Below, in pieces: positions 22,850 to 26,228 of a stretch of 26,228 nucleotides of DNA; the stretch's first letter is position 1, and each line of letters begins with the position of its first letter. The DNA is from Candidatus Moraniibacteriota bacterium. Its GTDB lineage: Bacteria; Patescibacteriota; Minisyncoccia; Moranbacterales; UBA9337. Location of the stretch: assembly GCA_023229615.1 (NCBI GenBank), contig JALNYX010000009.1, forward strand, positions 1-26,228, given 5' to 3'. Made by a program: the position numbers and the translations under genes. The notes under the pieces are model-generated. The model was not told the DNA's origin. It worked only from the letters and a program-made list of their open reading frames with translations, and made no database searches.

Positions 22850-24553
22850 ATGATTAATTTGAAAGGTAAAATTAATTGGAAGGTTGCATTATTTTGGGCA
22901 ATAATTTTGCTGGCGGTTTTTTTGCGCGTTTATAACTTTAATGATTGGCTTTTGGCCAAAGGCGATCAGGTTCGTGATGGAATAAAGGTTTCGCGAGCCT
23001 TTGAAGGAGGAGTGGGGGATTTGCCTCTTTTGGGACCGCGTGCCGGTGGGACGAAATTGCATTTGGGTCCGGCTTATTACTATCTTCTTTATGGCTCTAG
23101 CATTATTTCCGGCAATGTTGCGTTGCCGACTACCGCATACCCGAATTTAATTTTCTCGCTTCTCTCAATTTGGATTTTTTATTTTTTTTCCAAGGAATAT
23201 TTCAGTAAAGATTGGACGATGGTTTTGACTGGAATGTTTTCTCTTTCATATCTTGCCATTGAACACGCCAGATTTCCCTGGAATCCAAATTCAACAATTT
23301 TCTTTTCGTTACTTTTTGTCTTTGCTCTTTTGAAAATATTCAAACTGGGAAAAGAAAAAAATATTTGGTGGGCGGCACTGGCCGGCTTTGCGTATGCGAT
23401 TGGATCGCAGTTGCATTTTACTTTCTTCGTGGCCTTTCCGGTAATAACTATCGTTTTTTTGACTTTTAATTACAGAAAAATCACTCGCTTCATATCTTGG
23501 AAGCAAGCCGGGTTGTTTTTTTTGGTTATAATATTTTTCTATATCCCGGTAATCGTGAGCGATATTTTGAATAATGGGGAAAATTTTCGATTGTTTTTTT
23601 CTTCAATCAGTTCAAAATCATCAGAACATTCATTTTTCAAGAATTTGCAAAAAGATTTTTATTATTTCGGGAAATATACCTTCCGGATAATAACCGGGTA
23701 TTTCGGACCAAATAAACTGCTTCACTATGCAGGAAGTTTCTTAGTAGTAATTGGATTGGGCGCTTTAATTGCATCGTTAAGAAAAGAATCTGATGTAAAT
23801 AAAAGGAACTTTCTTTTGCTCAACTTGATTTTATTTATCACTTTTTTTCTGGTATATATTCCGCTGGCATATTCAATTGACAAACCTCGGTTCTATTTGC
23901 CGATTTTTTTCGTTCTATTTATTTTTCTCGGACTGATTGCCCAAATAATTGTCGGAAAAGCGAAAAGCCATATTGCAAAATTCTCCCTTTTGTTTTTGGC
24001 GGCTGTGATTATTTCCAGTAATGTTTTTTTTGTAGCAATTTGGTTTCGTGAGCTTGGAAAGTCGACACACGAGGCTGTTAATCCGAAAGATACTATTATC
24101 CTGAAAACAAAAAAAGACAGCGCTTGGATACTCTGGGAGCAATTTGTGTTTTCTGCAGATAAGCTAAAAAGAGATTGTCCGCAAGGAAATATCTATCTCT
24201 CTTTTTCCAAAAAAGTCACTGAATTTGAAGATACCTTTGATTACGCGCTCACTTATACTGACAAAAATTTGAAATTGCACGCATTTAAGATTAGTGAGAA
24301 TCTTTCTTTCGACTCAACCGCTTGTTATTACTATATTTTTCGAAACGGAGATGAAATGCCGAAGGATTTGAATAAATATTCCAATCAAAAGGAGGATTTT
24401 TCCGTAGGAAGCTTGGGAATATTAAAAATTGAAATTAAAAACTCCGATATATTAGACGACCTATCCGAAGCAGTTAAAGATCCTGCAACATCGGAACTAG
24501 AGGAGGACAGCGGTCAAAATGAATATTGGAAAGACGTTTTCCAAAAGAAATAA
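22850..24553 (+). CDS. GT-C glycosyltransferase, family B (DQxRD type), third copy
   Basis: The 567-residue product has D39-Q-V-R-D43, LLGPRAGGTKLHLGPAYYYL (60-79), ARFPWNPNSTIFF and QLHFTFF, with about ten helices and a shorter outer C-terminal part ending EYWKDVFQKK. The WKDVF ending sits only a few residues from the stop, which shows that the motif is the true end of this family and the acidic tail of the first copy is an addition. It is the last gene of the plus-strand unit and lies five bases from the converging flippase gene. No clear terminator hairpin is seen between them, so read-through or overlapping 3' ends are likely. Confidence 0.87.
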   Translation: MINLKGKINWKVALFWAIILLAVFLRVYNFNDWLLAKGDQVRDGIKVSRAFEGGVGDLPLLGPRAGGTKLHLGPAYYYLLYGSSIISGNVALPTTAYPNLIFSLLSIWIFYFFSKEYFSKDWTMVLTGMFSLSYLAIEHARFPWNPNSTIFFSLLFVFALLKIFKLGKEKNIWWAALAGFAYAIGSQLHFTFFVAFPVITIVFLTFNYRKITRFISWKQAGLFFLVIIFFYIPVIVSDILNNGENFRLFFSSISSKSSEHSFFKNLQKDFYYFGKYTFRIITGYFGPNKLLHYAGSFLVVIGLGALIASLRKESDVNKRNFLLLNLILFITFFLVYIPLAYSIDKPRFYLPIFFVLFIFLGLIAQIIVGKAKSHIAKFSLLFLAAVIISSNVFFVAIWFRELGKSTHEAVNPKDTIILKTKKDSAWILWEQFVFSADKLKRDCPQGNIYLSFSKKVTEFEDTFDYALTYTDKNLKLHAFKISENLSFDSTACYYYIFRNGDEMPKDLNKYSNQKEDFSVGSLGILKIEIKNSDILDDLSEAVKDPATSELEEDSGQNEYWKDVFQKK

Positions 24554-24558
24554 TCCGT

Positions 24559-26040
24559 TTATTTTTTTCGGGTAAGCATTTTTTGAAAGAAGGCAATGTC
24601 TTCTTTTTTTATTTCCCCCCAAAAATACAAAATTCCAGCGTAAATAGCAAATAAAATCACTGACCACAAGAAGAAAATAAATTGTCCTTGGGAGAAGAAT
24701 CCGGAAAGAAAATACATAATAATTCCTGCTGAAATTATTTTTAAATAATTCTTCATTTTTAATGTAATCCCGAAATCCCGATGAATAAAATAGAGCGCGA
24801 TCAGCATAACAATAAATGAACTGATAGAGGTTGCGATGGCGCTTCCAATTAAGGCGTATTTTTTTATCAAGACATAGTTGAGAGTGGTATTAATAATCAA
24901 GCCGAATATGGAAATAAACATTGGCTGTTTTGTTTTTCCGGCTCCATTCATTACGAAACTCATTACATAAAATACGGTCAAAAATCCCACTCCAATAGCA
25001 AGAATCGACATTGGCGCACTGGCATCAATATATTGCGAGCTGTAAAATATTTTTATTATCGGACGGGAAAAAACTGACATTAAAACCACTCCCGGAACCA
25101 ATAGAATTGTCATAATTCGGAGTGATTGGCTGATTATTTTATTGGTTTCACTATGATTGTTTTGCGCCGTGGAATTGGAAATTTTCGGAAGGAGAATTAT
25201 CGTAAGAGCGTAAAAAATGTAATAAGGAATGCGTCCAACCGTAAGCGCGGCGTTATATATTCCGGTTTGATAGTCGCTATGCAAAATTCCTTTGACAAGG
25301 TAGAGATCAATGCTGATAAGAAGTTCATATGCCAGAAAAAATAGGATTATTTGCCAGGCATAATTCGTGAGTTTTTGCCATGGAAATGAAGCGGTTTCAA
25401 GTTTTTGAGCGGTAATTTGAGCGCGAATTTTTTTTGTAACGCTGAATTTGTCAATCAACCACGCAATCAAGAAAACTGATGCCGGAGCGACAATATATCC
25501 AATAATTGATCCTTTGAGATGGAAAAAATATGCCAGCGAAACGATAGCAATAACTTTTATTGCAGAACGGGAAACTTTGAGAATTGATTGAAGATTGAAA
25601 AGATGTAATCCGGTGTAGTAGGAAAAATAAAAAGAAGCCGCCGCAAATGCTGGAATAATCAAGGTTGAGATGCGGAAGAGGTGAGTAAGTGTTGGATCAC
25701 CCAATATTCTCGCAATTAATGGCGAAAGGAGGTAAAACAGCAAGGTTATGCTTCCGATGACGGCACTTTGCAGAAAAATCGCCCTCCGTTTGATTGCCAG
25801 GACCATTGCCGGATTGGATTCAAATATTTCGCTGATATATTTTGCCATCGCGGTAGGAATTCCGTTTCCAATCAAGATAATTACCATTGTGGTGAGTGTT
25901 ACGACCAATCCGTAACGACCGTAGTCCGCCGGACCCAATATCCTCCCGACAACGCTATGGATGATATAACCGGACAAGTTAAAAACGATCTCCGAAAGCA
26001 CAACCCACAACGCCGATTTTGCAATATGTTGTTTTGACAT
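24559..26040 (-). CDS. Polysaccharide flippase, Wzx/MATE-MVF superfamily
   Basis: The 493-residue protein has about fourteen membrane helices. It opens with ALWVVLSEIVFNLSGYIIHS and GRILGPADYGRYGLVVTL, the standard start of the polysaccharide biosynthesis (RfbX-type) transporters, where G-x-x-x-Y-G-x-Y/F follows the first helix. These proteins move lipid-linked oligosaccharides across the cytoplasmic membrane. Its length is normal (450-500 residues). It converges with the plus-strand glycan unit and would supply the outer face of the membrane with the lipid-linked precursor that the glycosyltransferases extend or transfer. The ATG at 26040 has no clear ribosome binding site. A related transporter of the MurJ branch is less likely because of the RfbX-like start. 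Confidence 0.9.
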   Translation of the reverse strand: MSKQHIAKSALWVVLSEIVFNLSGYIIHSVVGRILGPADYGRYGLVVTLTTMVIILIGNGIPTAMAKYISEIFESNPAMVLAIKRRAIFLQSAVIGSITLLFYLLSPLIARILGDPTLTHLFRISTLIIPAFAAASFYFSYYTGLHLFNLQSILKVSRSAIKVIAIVSLAYFFHLKGSIIGYIVAPASVFLIAWLIDKFSVTKKIRAQITAQKLETASFPWQKLTNYAWQIILFFLAYELLISIDLYLVKGILHSDYQTGIYNAALTVGRIPYYIFYALTIILLPKISNSTAQNNHSETNKIISQSLRIMTILLVPGVVLMSVFSRPIIKIFYSSQYIDASAPMSILAIGVGFLTVFYVMSFVMNGAGKTKQPMFISIFGLIINTTLNYVLIKKYALIGSAIATSISSFIVMLIALYFIHRDFGITLKMKNYLKIISAGIIMYFLSGFFSQGQFIFFLWSVILFAIYAGILYFWGEIKKEDIAFFQKMLTRKK

Positions 26041-26044
26041 TTTT

Positions 26045-26072
26045 TTGATATTATTTTAATATGAAATACTGT
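26045..26072 (+). promoter_or_regulatory. Possible promoter for the gene at 26125
   Basis: TTGATA (26045-26050), a 16-bp spacer and TACTGT (26067-26072) form a moderate promoter in the gap between the flippase and the last gene. Confidence 0.35.
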
Positions 26073-26124
26073 GGTTATTTAAATTGGCAGTTCTTTTTAT
26101 TAAAATCATTAGGGAGGAGAGATT

Positions 26125-26228
26125 ATGGAAGCATTATTAGGAATAGAGGGTATAGAGATATTATTATTGTTGATGTCTCTGTTGGTAGTTTGTTTTTTTA
26201 TGGAGAGAATTCTTCAACAAATGTTCTT
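26125..26228 (+). CDS. Start of a small membrane protein, partial at the window edge
   Basis: The ATG is preceded by AGGGAGGAG (26111-26119) at good spacing, one of the strongest ribosome binding sites in the window. The 34 visible codons begin MEALLGIEGIEILLLLMSLL and continue as a single hydrophobic helix (about 9-26) before MERILQQMF. The rest lies beyond the window, so no family can be named. It is divergent from the flippase gene. Confidence 0.6.
   Translation, partial: MEALLGIEGIEILLLLMSLLVVCFFMERILQQMF

Noticed and set aside
1..26228. CRISPR arrays, tRNA or rRNA genes
   Set aside because: I saw no regularly spaced short direct repeats and no cloverleaf or rRNA-like sequence on either strand by eye.

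Overview
The window is AT-rich, gene-dense bacterial DNA read with the standard code. A very short zinc-ribbon ribosomal protein L28, several start codons without a Shine-Dalgarno sequence, and a large set of membrane glycosyltransferases beside a small housekeeping set fit a Candidate Phyla Radiation (Patescibacteria) genome, possibly Parcubacteria or Moranbacteria-like. That placement is an inference from gene style; no phylogenetic marker long enough to prove it is present.

Region 1 (1-4,082) is an accessory island full of debris. It holds the tail of a helix-turn-helix protein, a fragment resembling the N-terminus of a type I restriction R subunit (HsdR), a GC-richer membrane protein with a near-perfect ribosome binding site, a GNAT acetyltransferase, a class II Fic protein behind an operator-like palindrome, and a helical HEAT-like protein. 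A second copy of the HsdR-like fragment follows, this time joined in frame to the tail of a short-chain dehydrogenase. The two HsdR-like fragments form a 63-bp direct repeat that brackets the island. A separate diverged repeat of up to 92 bp occurs three times between the cargo genes, next to hairpin terminators.

Region 2 (4,083-9,865) is a run of core-like genes: a membrane-anchored DUF4105 protein, a P-type cation ATPase with a PEEFP fourth-helix motif, a trans-polyprenyl (probably C20) diphosphate synthase, rpmB on the minus strand, and a site-2-type membrane metalloprotease.

Region 3 (9,885-26,040) appears to be a cell-surface glycan locus. Two outward-facing transcription units start near the 83-bp gap at 15,954-16,036. 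To the left lie three tandem paralogous GT-C glycosyltransferases (family A: DE motif, DKPG motif, C-terminal C-x6-C). To the right lies a tightly packed unit of six genes: a GT-C of a second family (family B: DQxRD, LLGPRA, LGPxxYY), a membrane-anchored GH28 polygalacturonase-like hydrolase, two tandem membrane-anchored calcineurin-like phosphoesterases, and two more family B GT-Cs. A convergent Wzx/MATE-like flippase closes the locus. Together they suggest lipid-linked sugar export, transfer of sugars by six polytopic transferases, and trimming of a uronate-containing polymer at the outer face of the membrane. The combination of GH28, two phosphoesterases and two GT-C families is the best candidate here for an undescribed system. 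The window ends in the start of a small membrane protein with a strong ribosome binding site.
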